This document shows positions 1-6,651 of a stretch of DNA of 8,550 bases, in pieces; position 1 is the first letter of the stretch; every line of letters begins with the position of its first letter. The notes beneath the pieces are model-generated. The model was not told where the DNA came from and did not search any database. It saw only the letters and a program-made list of their open reading frames with translations. The translations under genes were made by a program, and so were the position numbers. Where the stretch lies: NCBI GenBank assembly GCA_938038035.1, contig CALHQV010000022.1, forward strand, positions 1 through 8,550, read 5' to 3'. The DNA is from an uncultured Gemella sp. (lineage in GTDB: Bacteria > Bacillota > Bacilli > Staphylococcales > Gemellaceae).

Positions 1-199
1 CTATTTGTAAAATAATCGCAAACAGTACATAAGTTATTATTTCATCAATATTTTTAGAATTGTATTTTTCAACATACATCCAGATACTATACTGTATTAA
101 TACCATAGATAGTGATGCAATTATCTGCATTATCGTATTAAATTTGTATTGTAATAAACTTTTGTATTGATATAAAGTATAAGCAAAAAATCTATTCAT
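1..199 (-). CDS. ABC-2-type permease, N-terminal part (cut by window edge)
   Basis: This is the first 66 codons of a membrane protein whose remainder lies left of the window. It starts MNRFFAYTLYQYKSLLQ. A hydrophobic stretch at about residues 22-42 (TIMQIIASLSMVLIQYSIWMY) looks like the first membrane helix, and a second begins near residue 56. The pattern of a short basic N-terminus, a helix ending in QYSIWMY and then an 'IDEIITYV' segment resembles permeases that accompany COG4586 ATPases (COG4587-like); this is family recognition from memory. The ATG at 199 lies inside the end of the upstream ATPase gene (ATGAATAG, 8-bp overlap). A GGGTGAT ribosome binding site at 204-210 also sits within that gene, so the two are probably translationally coupled. 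It would form the membrane channel for the ATPase. The substrate is unknown. Confidence 0.82.
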   Translation of the reverse strand, partial: MNRFFAYTLYQYKSLLQYKFNTIMQIIASLSMVLIQYSIWMYVEKYNSKNIDEIITYVLFAIILQI

Positions 200-1148
200 A
201 TTTATCACCCGTCTTATCTTTCACAAGTAATACTTCTTGTAGATTTAAGTCTAATACTTCAGTTTGTGTAATGATACTTTCATTTGGTAGTAGTTTTATT
301 ATATCTAACACATTAAATTTAGTTTCATCAAAAACAAATTCTTTAGAATCAATATTAGTACGTAAAGGCAATATTCCTTCTTCATCTAAATCTACTATAT
401 TCTCTCCGTACATTTTTAATTTTTTATATTTATTAAAAACTTGCTTAAAGCTTTTCACTTCGCCATCATAATTGATTTCCCCATCACTTATCAAAATCAT
501 TCTCTTACATACTTTTTCAATATCCGAAATCTCATGAGTTGTTAGTATGATAGTAGTATTATACTTCTCATTTATTTTTAGTATTAATTCCATAATTTTC
601 TTCTTTGTTTCTATATCTAAACCGATTGTCGGTTCATCTAAGAACACCAGTTGAGGTTTATGAATAATACTAGCTATAAACTCCCCACGCATTCTTTGCC
701 CTAAAGATAGTTGCCTTACCGGTTGATATAAGTACTCTTTTACATTTAATTCTGTAATCAAATAATCTAACCATTCTTTATTATCTACTTCATAGATTTT
801 TGATAAATACTCAAAAGAATCAATTAGCGGTAAATCCCACCATAAATGTGATTTTTGTCCAAATAGCGCACCTATGTTTTTAGCATTTTTTTGCCTGTTT
901 ACAAACGGATCTTTACCGAATACTTTTATTGAACCTTTTGTAGTAGTTAGTATTCCTAACAGTAATTTTATTGTTGTAGATTTCCCAGCTCCATTATTTC
1001 CTATATATCCTACAATTTCTCCTTCTTTAATACTAAAACTTATGTCCTTCAATGCTTGTTTAACTGTCTTTTCCGTATTAAAAAAGCTAATTCTATTTTT
1101 TATTATGTAATCTTTACTAAGACTCTCAACACTAATTATCTCTTTCAT
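192..1148 (-). CDS. ABC transporter ATP-binding protein, COG4586-type (ABC-2 exporter)
   Basis: This is a cytoplasmic ATPase of 318 residues that would drive the permease encoded immediately downstream. Visible motifs are Walker A GNNGAGKST (residues 50-58), Q-loop Gln98 in GQKSHLWWDLP, signature LSLGQRMRGE (147-156), Walker B LVFLDEP (167-173) with catalytic Glu172, D-loop GLD (176-178) and switch His205 (TTHE). The GQ-S-LWWDLP and PVRQLSLGQRMR segments are typical of COG4586, a family of uncharacterised ABC-2 exporters usually paired with COG4587 and COG3694 permeases. About 90 residues after the ATPase core form the usual C-terminal extension. I chose the ATG at 1148 over an in-frame ATG at 1181, because AGAGGA (1155-1160) lies six bases before it and the upstream extension (DNKFEIRGNI) is not family-like. 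A promoter is visible at 1246-1274. Family assignment is firm; the substrate is unknown. Confidence 0.93.
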   Translation of the reverse strand: MKEIISVESLSKDYIIKNRISFFNTEKTVKQALKDISFSIKEGEIVGYIGNNGAGKSTTIKLLLGILTTTKGSIKVFGKDPFVNRQKNAKNIGALFGQKSHLWWDLPLIDSFEYLSKIYEVDNKEWLDYLITELNVKEYLYQPVRQLSLGQRMRGEFIASIIHKPQLVFLDEPTIGLDIETKKKIMELILKINEKYNTTIILTTHEISDIEKVCKRMILISDGEINYDGEVKSFKQVFNKYKKLKMYGENIVDLDEEGILPLRTNIDSKEFVFDETKFNVLDIIKLLPNESIITQTEVLDLNLQEVLLVKDKTGDKYE

Positions 1149-1245
1149 AATATTTCCTCTTATTTCAAATTTATTATCCAATTTACTATGATTTTCTTCA
1201 TCAAATTCTACTATTTTTCTAGAACCTGTTCTTTGGTTTTTTACT

Positions 1246-1274
1246 ATATTAACGTGTTTTTCTCATAAAGTCAA
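1246..1274 (-). promoter_or_regulatory. Promoter of the COG4586 ABC operon
   Basis: On the minus strand, TTGACT (1269-1274) is followed after 17 bases by TAATAT (1246-1251). The -35 matches five of six consensus bases and the -10 is weaker. Transcription would begin near 1239, giving a leader of about 90 nt before the ATPase start. A short palindrome, AGAACCTGTTCT, lies at 1221-1232 just downstream and could be an operator. This is inferred from base pattern only. Confidence 0.5.
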
Positions 1275-1360
1275 TATTTTCTGAATATTACGTTTATTTT
1301 TCTTTTAATTTACGATGAGGAAATTATTTTTGCTAGCAAATTCGGTGAATCTTGAAATAA

Positions 1361-1416
1361 TAAAAAAGAATAATGTACACTCAATTCTTTTAAAAACAAC
1401 TAAGTGTACATTATTC
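1361..1416 (-). terminator. Intrinsic terminator of the acetyltransferase transcript
   Basis: There is a perfect 14-bp inverted repeat, GAATAATGTACACT (1368-1381) and its complement (1403-1416), separated by 21 nt that can pair further. On the minus strand the stem is followed immediately by TTTTTTATTATT. It sits 11 nt beyond the acetyltransferase stop codon (1427). The plus strand has no T-run after the stem, so it acts in one direction. It separates this transcript from the ABC operon to its left, which has its own promoter. Confidence 0.88.
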
Positions 1417-1426
1417 AGTATTAACT

Positions 1427-2245
1427 TTATGAATTTACTTCTTCCTTTTTCCTATAATATTCTTTTGCAAAATCTACGCAACTTTTTAAATCAATGCAAA
1501 GAACTGATGTTTTCTGTATTTCTTTTATTTGATAACTTTCCTTACAATTCTCCAAGAATTCTTTCTGGACTGCTAAAAAATCATCATATATATCTAATTC
1601 GATATTAGAGAACTCTACCCACTCTCCATTCACATTAGCACTTTCTTTTATTGTTTTTCTATTTAACGAATACTCTGCAAGATGCAATGCTGTATTTGAT
1701 TCAAAATCTGTTCCTAATAACAAAATTTTGGCATTTTGATCATACAATCTCCCTAATGGTGAATTGTATCCTAAACCATCATCTAATGGATGCTCTTTTA
1801 TAATTTCCTGTGCTTTTTCTCCTACTACTGAAAAAGAATATAGTGGATGAGAACTTCTAACAGAATGTTTTAGATTCATAACAAACTCGCTAAATTTCCC
1901 CATACCTCGTGTACTAGATAGATAAACATCATAAGATAAACTCTCTTGTTTTATTTTTTCTATCCACTCCTCAGGAACTTTAGGATATTCCCAATACTCT
2001 GGAGACATATTTTCTAAAGATTGTGTTGGGACAACAAGTGTTCCACTTTCTCCTAATCTTTCCATAAGTGCTTCATAAACACATCTTGCACCGCCGATTA
2101 TATAACCGAATTTGCTAAGAGAGACATGCGCAATTAAAATATCTCCTTCTCCTATCTCTAAATCTTTAAATAAATTTAAAAAATCACTTTTACCTATAGG
2201 CATTAAATTATTATCTAAAGCATCGCTCATAAACTTATAACTCAT
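1427..2245 (-). CDS. AAC(3)-family N-acetyltransferase (YokD-like)
   Basis: This is a 272-residue cytoplasmic enzyme of the AAC(3) antibiotic acetyltransferase family (PF02522, COG2746). The family uses acetyl-CoA to acetylate an amino group, classically position 3 of the 2-deoxystreptamine ring of aminoglycosides. Recognised segments are GDILIAHVSLSKFG..GGA (34-53), GTLVVPTQS (68-76), SSHPLYSFSVVG (131-142, with conserved His133), LGYNSPLGRLYD (158-169) and LLLGTDFESNTALHLAE (175-191, with His188 and Glu191). Length fits the family (about 260-290). An ideal AAGGAGG (2252-2258), six bases upstream, selects the ATG at 2245 rather than one at 2278. It lies 127 nt after exporter A with no terminator between them, so read-through is likely; only weak promoter-like sequence is visible in that gap. 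Some family members do not act on aminoglycosides, so resistance is unproven. Confidence 0.92.
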   Translation of the reverse strand: MSYKFMSDALDNNLMPIGKSDFLNLFKDLEIGEGDILIAHVSLSKFGYIIGGARCVYEALMERLGESGTLVVPTQSLENMSPEYWEYPKVPEEWIEKIKQESLSYDVYLSSTRGMGKFSEFVMNLKHSVRSSHPLYSFSVVGEKAQEIIKEHPLDDGLGYNSPLGRLYDQNAKILLLGTDFESNTALHLAEYSLNRKTIKESANVNGEWVEFSNIELDIYDDFLAVQKEFLENCKESYQIKEIQKTSVLCIDLKSCVDFAKEYYRKKEEVNS

Positions 2246-2251
2246 GCTTAT

Positions 2252-2258
2252 CCTCCTT
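2252..2258 (-). promoter_or_regulatory. Ribosome binding site deciding the acetyltransferase start
   Basis: AAGGAGG on the minus strand, with a six-base spacer (ATAAGC) to the ATG at 2245. An in-frame ATG 33 bases upstream, at 2278, has no comparable site. The shorter protein beginning MSYKFMSDAL is therefore preferred. Confidence 0.85.
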
Positions 2259-2272
2259 ATTAAATAGGAATG

Positions 2273-2311
2273 ACTCAAAATCTTATTTACTGAGAAATCT
2301 ATTTTTGAGCC
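2273..2311 (-). repeat. Imperfect hairpin in the leader of the acetyltransferase gene
   Basis: The core arms are CTCAAAA (2274-2280) and TTTTGAG (2303-2309). One further G-C and one G-U pair extend the stem to nine pairs on the minus-strand RNA, with a loop of about 20 nt. Neither strand has a T-run after it, so it does not look like a terminator. It stands about 15 nt before the ribosome binding site and might affect translation or mRNA processing between exporter A and the acetyltransferase. Function unknown. Confidence 0.4.
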
Positions 2312-2372
2312 ACTCCACTACTTTCATTCTTTTATATCAATCTATATTATTTTTTACTAACTTTCATTTGTG

Positions 2373-3953
2373 TCACAATTTTATAATATTATCAAATTTT
2401 TCTCTTAGTTCATCACTTATATCATGGCTAATCATTATTATCGTTAATTCTTTATTTCCTAACAGCATTTCTACTAAACTTTTTGCTGATTCTTTGTCTA
2501 AAGCTGATGTTCCCTCGTCAATTAATAGTATGTTTTTACCATTGAACAACGCTCTAGCTATAGCCAATCTTTGGCGTTGTCCTCCTGAAAGATTTTTTCC
2601 ATGAACCTCTACTTCTGAATATAAGAAGTCCTTCTGTATTAAGCCCACTTTTTCTAAATACTTAGCTACTTCACTGTCTTCCACTACCTCTCCCATAGTT
2701 ATATTGTCTTTGACAGTACCTGAAAATACAAAATTTTCTTGTTGAATTATAGTAAGTTTTTCTAGTATTTGTTTAGTAGATAATTTTTTCAAATCAACAC
2801 TACAATACTCTACGCTACCTTCATAATTTCTTAGTTGTCCTGTAATAATTTTAAACAATGTTGATTTACCTACTCCACTATCGCCACTTATTAAATATTT
2901 ATTCCCTTCTTTTATATCAAGGTTCAAATTATTTAAGATTTCTTTGTCACCATAACTGAAATATAAGTTTTTAATTTTAAATAATGTTTCTCTTAAAGAA
3001 TATTCAACAGGTGAGTGAGTATCTTTATTTTTTAACATAAATTCATCATGTTTAGAGAAAATAGGTTTTGTCCCTTTAATAAATGCTATTCTATAACCTA
3101 TTTGGCTCATACCATCAAATACAAGATTAGCAAACATTCCTACAGCCGCAACTGCACCAATTTCCAAATTATCTTTAACAACTAAATACCCTGTAACAAA
3201 AACTAATAACACTTGGAAAAAGACATTTAAACTAAAGTTAAGCATATAATAATTACTTTCCAATTTACTTTGTTTAACAAATACATTTTTCAAAATTCTA
3301 CTTATATTAGCTATTCTTTTAGGAATTATTTGTAATTTATTAAGAGAGAAATACGTATCATAGCCTAAAATCGTCTCCTCTAACGAAGCAACATAGTTCT
3401 CATTTTCTTTAGTAACCTCTGTTCCCATATTATGAAGTTTTTTATTAAAAATTTTTGGAAGATAAATTAATATTCCCGTTCCTATAATAGTAATTAAAGA
3501 AATGATCCAATGATATTTTAATAGAGCATAAAGAGAAAATACCACACCAGAAAGACTGTATATTATAGCAAATACATTCCTTAAACCTTTTTCTTGAATT
3601 ATTTGAATATCATTGTTAAACCAAGATTGATAAACACCAGATGAGTTATCTTTATACTTTTCTATATCTAATTCTATAAGGCTAGTAGACAGATTATCCT
3701 TAACATCTATTCCAATATCTTGAATAAAAATCTCCTCTCTTACCTTTACCACCCTATCAATTACTATAATAACAAGCCACGTAACTGATAGGAATAAGAT
3801 GATTTCAAAGAAACTATGTAGATTTCTATTAGTAAGTACAGTTATAGCATCTGCATTTAAAAAGTTACTTTTCATAAGGAATAACTGCCTTAACAATATA
3901 AGAAAACAAATTAATAAGAATCTATATTTAAATTTTAAAATATATTTTTTCAT
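2373..3953 (-). CDS. Half-size ABC exporter A (fused permease and ATPase)
   Basis: This 526-residue protein has an N-terminal ABC exporter membrane domain with six predicted helices (about 11-27, 49-66, 127-146, 149-167, 236-258, 265-283) and a C-terminal ATPase. ATPase motifs are an A-loop Tyr near 331-334, Walker A GDSGVGKST (357-365), Q-loop Gln404/405, signature LSGGQRQRLAIARAL (455-469), Walker B ILLIDEG with catalytic Glu480, D-loop SALD (483-486) and switch His510. All catalytic positions are intact, so a homodimer is possible. Pairing with the divergently encoded exporter B is also possible. It is somewhat shorter than the usual 570-600 residues, and no N-terminal peptidase (C39) domain is present. 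The start is fixed by AGGAGGAGG at 3959-3967. It probably leads a transcript with the acetyltransferase gene. The substrate (peptide, lipid or drug) is unknown. Confidence 0.93.
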   Translation of the reverse strand: MKKYILKFKYRFLLICFLILLRQLFLMKSNFLNADAITVLTNRNLHSFFEIILFLSVTWLVIIVIDRVVKVREEIFIQDIGIDVKDNLSTSLIELDIEKYKDNSSGVYQSWFNNDIQIIQEKGLRNVFAIIYSLSGVVFSLYALLKYHWIISLITIIGTGILIYLPKIFNKKLHNMGTEVTKENENYVASLEETILGYDTYFSLNKLQIIPKRIANISRILKNVFVKQSKLESNYYMLNFSLNVFFQVLLVFVTGYLVVKDNLEIGAVAAVGMFANLVFDGMSQIGYRIAFIKGTKPIFSKHDEFMLKNKDTHSPVEYSLRETLFKIKNLYFSYGDKEILNNLNLDIKEGNKYLISGDSGVGKSTLFKIITGQLRNYEGSVEYCSVDLKKLSTKQILEKLTIIQQENFVFSGTVKDNITMGEVVEDSEVAKYLEKVGLIQKDFLYSEVEVHGKNLSGGQRQRLAIARALFNGKNILLIDEGTSALDKESAKSLVEMLLGNKELTIIMISHDISDELREKFDNIIKL

Positions 3954-3970
3954 AAATACCTCCTCCTATT

Positions 3971-4009
3971 AATTCCCCCTAATTTAATAACAAACTATTA
4001 AGGGGAATT
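3971..4009 (-). promoter_or_regulatory. GC-capped hairpin abutting the ribosome binding site of exporter A
   Basis: AATTCCCC (3971-3978) and GGGGAATT (4002-4009) form an 8-bp stem. After one mismatch it continues with four more A-T pairs (3980-3983 with 3997-4000), leaving a 13-nt loop. The four consecutive G-C pairs stand out in a very A+T-rich spacer. On the minus-strand mRNA the 3' arm ends three bases before the AGGAGGAGG site. There is no T-run on that strand, so it is not a terminator. It could be a DNA operator or an RNA element controlling translation of exporter A. Confidence 0.55.
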
Positions 4010-4049
4010 TTGAGAAATATATAAAACACCAACTTATATTTATACCTTT

Positions 4050-4078
4050 ATTATAGTATAAAAAAATGAGGATAACAA
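4050..4078 (-). promoter_or_regulatory. Promoter of exporter A
   Basis: On the minus strand, TTGTTA (4073-4078) is followed after exactly 17 bases by a consensus TATAAT (4050-4055). Transcription would begin near 4043, giving a leader of about 90 nt that contains the hairpin at 3971-4009. It points away from the first exporter-B promoter; the two -35 boxes are about 40 bp apart. Confidence 0.65.
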
Positions 4079-4115
4079 TATAAACTTATAATTTTCAGAA
4101 AACTTACTCTAATTA

Positions 4116-4160
4116 TCTTGACACGAAAAAAAAAGTCTGTATAATTAAAGTTACATAAAT
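4116..4160 (+). promoter_or_regulatory. Exporter B promoter module, copy 1 (P1)
   Basis: TTGACA (4118-4123, perfect consensus) is followed by a 16-base A-rich spacer, TATAAT (4140-4145, perfect consensus) and then TAAAGTTACATAAAT. Copy 2 at 4237-4282 repeats the same order. The stretch 4135-4160 matches 4257-4282 in 25 of 26 positions. Transcription would begin near 4152, inside the TTACATAAAT element, giving a long leader that reads through P2. Confidence 0.75.
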
Positions 4161-4236
4161 ACTATAGGGAATTCAAAAATAACTAAATCTTAAAAAAGTT
4201 TATATGAGAGATCGTATTCCTAGTCTAAACTCATCG

Positions 4237-4282
4237 TCTTGACGCGCACAAAAAAAGTCAGTATAATTAAAGTTACATAAAT
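4237..4282 (+). promoter_or_regulatory. Exporter B promoter module, copy 2 (P2)
   Basis: TTGACG (4239-4244) is followed by a 17-base spacer ending AAAAAAGTCAG, TATAAT (4262-4267), then the same TAAAGTTACATAAAT as in copy 1. It lies 122 bp downstream of copy 1. Transcription would begin near 4274. The two copies keep the -35, the A-run, the GTC before the -10 and the element after it, so the whole promoter with its start region appears duplicated. Confidence 0.75.
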
Positions 4283-4315
4283 CTTGCAACTAAAATTTAA
4301 ACAACATTTATGTAA
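4273..4315 (+). repeat. Inverted repeat in the exporter B leader
   Basis: TTACATAAAT (4273-4282) and its exact complement ATTTATGTAA (4306-4315) are separated by 23 nt. A third copy, in direct orientation, is at 4151-4160. The right arm ends seven bases before the AAAGGAGA ribosome binding site (4323-4330). At the DNA level the three copies could bind a regulator at the P1 and P2 start sites. At the RNA level the pair could form a weak A-U-rich hairpin. Confidence 0.6.
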
Positions 4316-4335
4316 TCTATACAAAGGAGAGCAAT

Positions 4336-5934
4336 ATGATTAAAAATATTTTAGAAGTTTTAACATTGAACAAATTAAAGTTATCCATTATGTTTATTTT
4401 AACACTAATAGTATCAATAGGGACTGTTTATGTTGTATACGCTCGTGTTGATATCGTTGATTCTGTAATATACAAAACAGGATCTCTATGGACAAAAGTT
4501 GGAGTTATTATTTGTATTCTAATAACAGTAGAATTGCTTAGGGCGTGGCTAAAAATTATAATTGCACAATTAGTTAAACAATGGAAAATATATCTAGGTG
4601 ATAGGATTAGTAAAAATATAGAAACTATGTCTCAATCGGAATTTAATAAGGTTGACCCTGGTGAGCATATGACTAAATACACTTATCAACTTGAATTATT
4701 ATCTGCGTATTTATTCTCACCATTAACTGGTTTACTTAGTGCTATTGTATTATTTATCTCATCAGTAGTATTTTTATGGCTTATTAATTGGAAATTTGTT
4801 GTATTCGCCCTATTATCATCAATCGCTATGTTTTTAATAAGCGGTAAGTTCGGTAATAAAATTAGTGTAGGATATACAAATTTATCAATTTTATCAGGAA
4901 AATTCTCTGGAGTTTTAAAGGAATATTTAACAGGTTATGAAGATTTGAAAAATATCGGTAAGATAAATTTATTCTCAAAAAATGTTAAAGCTAGTCAAAT
5001 TCAAAAAGAAGATCAACAGTATAGTATTTCTAAATTAATGGCATTTGGTGAGTTAACTTTACAAAGTATCGAGAAGTTACTTGAATTATTAATTTTTATC
5101 TTTGCTATTTATTTAGTTTTAAAAAATGAATTAACTATCGGAACAATAGCTTCGGTATCTACTATACTAGGCATATACCTTACTTCTATCAATCAATTGG
5201 TTGATTTGTACATTAAGGTAATCGGTACAAAAGAAATATTAAATAGCGTTATAACTAAATCAACTGCTAAAGAAACACTTTATCCCCACGTTGAAAAAAA
5301 TATTGAATTTAAAAACTTTAATTATAGTTTTGGAGATAACCATGTCATTAAAAACTTTAACTTTAATATAAATAAAGGTGGAAAATACGCCGTAATCGGT
5401 AAAAGTGGTTCTGGAAAATCTACTATAATCAAGTTGCTACTAGGGAAATTACAATCCAATAAAGATAAAGTTTTAATCGATGGTAATCCCCTTGAAATAC
5501 AGGATGATATTAACTTCTCAAAAGAGATTGGATATGTAAGTCAACAAACATCTATCTTTACGGGTTCAATTCGATATAATATAACTTTAGATGATAGCTA
5601 TTCAGATGAAGAAATATGGGACATACTGGAAAAAGTTTGTTTAGCCGATAGAGTTAAAGATTTACCTGATGGCTTAGATCACAACTTATCTAATATGGGA
5701 GAAATACTTTCAGGTGGAGAAAAACAAAGATTAGTTCTCGCAAGAGTTTTAATTAGAAATTATCCAATCTTAATTCTCGATGAAGCAACCTCAGCATTAG
5801 ATGAAAAAACAGCAGTACGTATAGAAAACAATATCTTAGCTGATGATAAATTAACTTTAATAATGATTTCTCACCATATACAAGAAGAAATCAAAAAACA
5901 ACTAACAGAATGTGTAGAATTAAAAGTACAGTAA
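4336..5934 (+). CDS. Half-size ABC exporter B (fused permease and ATPase)
   Basis: This 532-residue membrane protein has six predicted helices (about 15-36, 54-76, 124-149, 152-169, 247-263, 266-284) followed by an ABC ATPase. Motifs are A-loop Tyr330, Walker A GKSGSGKST (355-363), Q-loop Gln403/404 (QQTSIFTGSI), signature LSGGEKQRLVLARVL (458-472), Walker B ILILDEAT with catalytic Glu483, D-loop SALD (486-489) and switch His513. It shares details with exporter A, such as IMISH near the end and the same short overall length, which suggests the same subfamily. The ATG follows AAAGGAGA (4323-4330). It is transcribed alone from the two tandem promoters and ends at the terminator at 5947. An exporter acting as a homodimer, or with A as a heterodimer, are both possible. 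The substrate is unknown. Confidence 0.93.
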   Translation: MIKNILEVLTLNKLKLSIMFILTLIVSIGTVYVVYARVDIVDSVIYKTGSLWTKVGVIICILITVELLRAWLKIIIAQLVKQWKIYLGDRISKNIETMSQSEFNKVDPGEHMTKYTYQLELLSAYLFSPLTGLLSAIVLFISSVVFLWLINWKFVVFALLSSIAMFLISGKFGNKISVGYTNLSILSGKFSGVLKEYLTGYEDLKNIGKINLFSKNVKASQIQKEDQQYSISKLMAFGELTLQSIEKLLELLIFIFAIYLVLKNELTIGTIASVSTILGIYLTSINQLVDLYIKVIGTKEILNSVITKSTAKETLYPHVEKNIEFKNFNYSFGDNHVIKNFNFNINKGGKYAVIGKSGSGKSTIIKLLLGKLQSNKDKVLIDGNPLEIQDDINFSKEIGYVSQQTSIFTGSIRYNITLDDSYSDEEIWDILEKVCLADRVKDLPDGLDHNLSNMGEILSGGEKQRLVLARVLIRNYPILILDEATSALDEKTAVRIENNILADDKLTLIMISHHIQEEIKKQLTECVELKVQ

Positions 5935-5946
5935 TATCACTTACAC

Positions 5947-5983
5947 AAAAATGCCAAGCAATTAACATTACTTGGCATTTTTT
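5947..5983 (+). terminator. Strong bidirectional terminator after exporter B
   Basis: A 12-bp stem, AAAAATGCCAAG (5947-5958) with CTTGGCATTTTT (5971-5982), encloses a 12-nt loop and is followed by T's and ATTTTT. It starts 13 nt after the exporter B stop codon. The A-run on the left arm gives a T-run on the minus strand, so it can also end the convergent transcript of the small membrane protein gene. The 184-nt gap between the two genes contains no other clear element. Confidence 0.9.
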
Positions 5984-6118
5984 ATTTTTCCCTATATAAT
6001 CCAGCAACAGCAGTACAATAATTATATTGAATACCTATATTCCAAATTAAAATTTCAAACTAAAAATCTCTACACTTTGAGAAATGTTTTTCTCCAAACT
6101 TTGTTTTAAAGTATAAAC

Positions 6119-6508
6119 TTATGCAAATTTCTTATAAAAGTATAAATATCTCATTATAAATAGAAATGAAACTAACACAAATAGAAATGCAAACTTAACT
6201 AGATTATCTATAAATTGTAAATAGATAAATACTAGTAAAACTCCTGCTACTTCTACCAAGTATTCAATTACACTCGCTTTTTTCCAGTTGATTTTGTCAT
6301 ATAAGTCAACCACATAATATTGAGCAATACCTAATATCATAAACGCCAATGCAGCTAAACTATATGCCTTAATATCTGTTTTATCTTGAGTGAAAGCTTC
6401 AGGTAAAAAGCTTGTAGTGTTAGTTAAATATTTATTCATCGCTATAAATAAGAAACCCATTACTTCAATTTGCAATACCAACAAACCTAAATCTTTAAGC
6501 TTATTCAT
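6119..6508 (-). CDS. Small four-helix membrane protein, function unknown
   Basis: I do not recognise this 129-residue protein. It is strongly hydrophobic, with four likely membrane helices at about residues 6-24, 48-68, 82-101 and 104-125. A polar loop (KYLTNTTSFLPEAFTQDKTD, about 26-45) follows the first helix, and a basic segment (DKINWKK) separates helices 2 and 3. The C-terminus is short and basic (YKKFA). There is no signal peptidase site, metal-binding motif or catalytic pattern. The start is well supported by GGGAGGAGGAG (6513-6523). It lies 143 nt after exporter C on the same strand with no evident terminator between them, and it also has its own strong promoter (6580-6607). It could be an accessory or immunity-like partner of exporter C, but this rests only on position and size. 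Confidence 0.8.
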   Translation of the reverse strand: MNKLKDLGLLVLQIEVMGFLFIAMNKYLTNTTSFLPEAFTQDKTDIKAYSLAALAFMILGIAQYYVVDLYDKINWKKASVIEYLVEVAGVLLVFIYLQFIDNLVKFAFLFVLVSFLFIMRYLYFYKKFA

Positions 6509-6579
6509 CTTTCTCCTCCTCCCTTTTAAAATAATTTTATTAACTAATACAATATAATTATTTATACTTATTCAATTTT

Positions 6580-6607
6580 ATTATACCACTTTATAAAACG
6601 TATTCAA
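6580..6607 (-). promoter_or_regulatory. Extended -10 promoter of the small membrane protein gene
   Basis: On the minus strand, TTGAAT (6602-6607) is followed by a 16-base spacer and TATAAT (6580-6585). The sequence TGG directly before the -10 gives an extended -10 (TGnTATAAT). The -35 overlaps a small inverted repeat (TCAAAA...TTTTGA, about 6604-6618), which could be an operator. The gene can therefore be expressed independently of exporter C, with a leader of about 65 nt. Confidence 0.7.
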
Positions 6608-6651
6608 AATATTTTTGATGTAATGTTACGTGTATTTTTTACGAGAAAAAA

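Noticed and set aside
1149..1181. 11-residue N-terminal extension of the COG4586 ATPase
   Set aside because: No ribosome binding site precedes 1181, while AGAGGA sits six bases before the ATG at 1148, where the family's usual N-terminus begins.
1315..1608. Plus-strand open frame of 97 codons
   Set aside because: It lies opposite the acetyltransferase gene and its terminator and has no ribosome binding site or recognisable domain. It is a shadow of the A+T-rich opposite strand. The same reasoning removes plus-strand frames at 271-471, 874-1110, 1056-1268, 2305-2604, 6630-6821 and 6773-7000.
2368..2378. TTGTGTCACAA palindrome over the exporter A stop codon
   Set aside because: It overlaps coding sequence and a stop codon, has only 5-bp arms and no link to a promoter; it is likely chance.
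2373..5934. Exporters A and B as a heterodimer with one dead ATPase site
   Set aside because: Both have the catalytic glutamate after Walker B, an intact signature LSGG(Q/E) and the switch histidine, so the sequence gives no evidence of a degenerate site. A heterodimer of two active subunits remains possible.
6063..6100. Hairpin GAGAAA/TTTCTC after the small membrane protein gene
   Set aside because: The stem is short and no T-run follows on the minus strand. The bidirectional terminator at 5947-5983 is a better end for that transcript.
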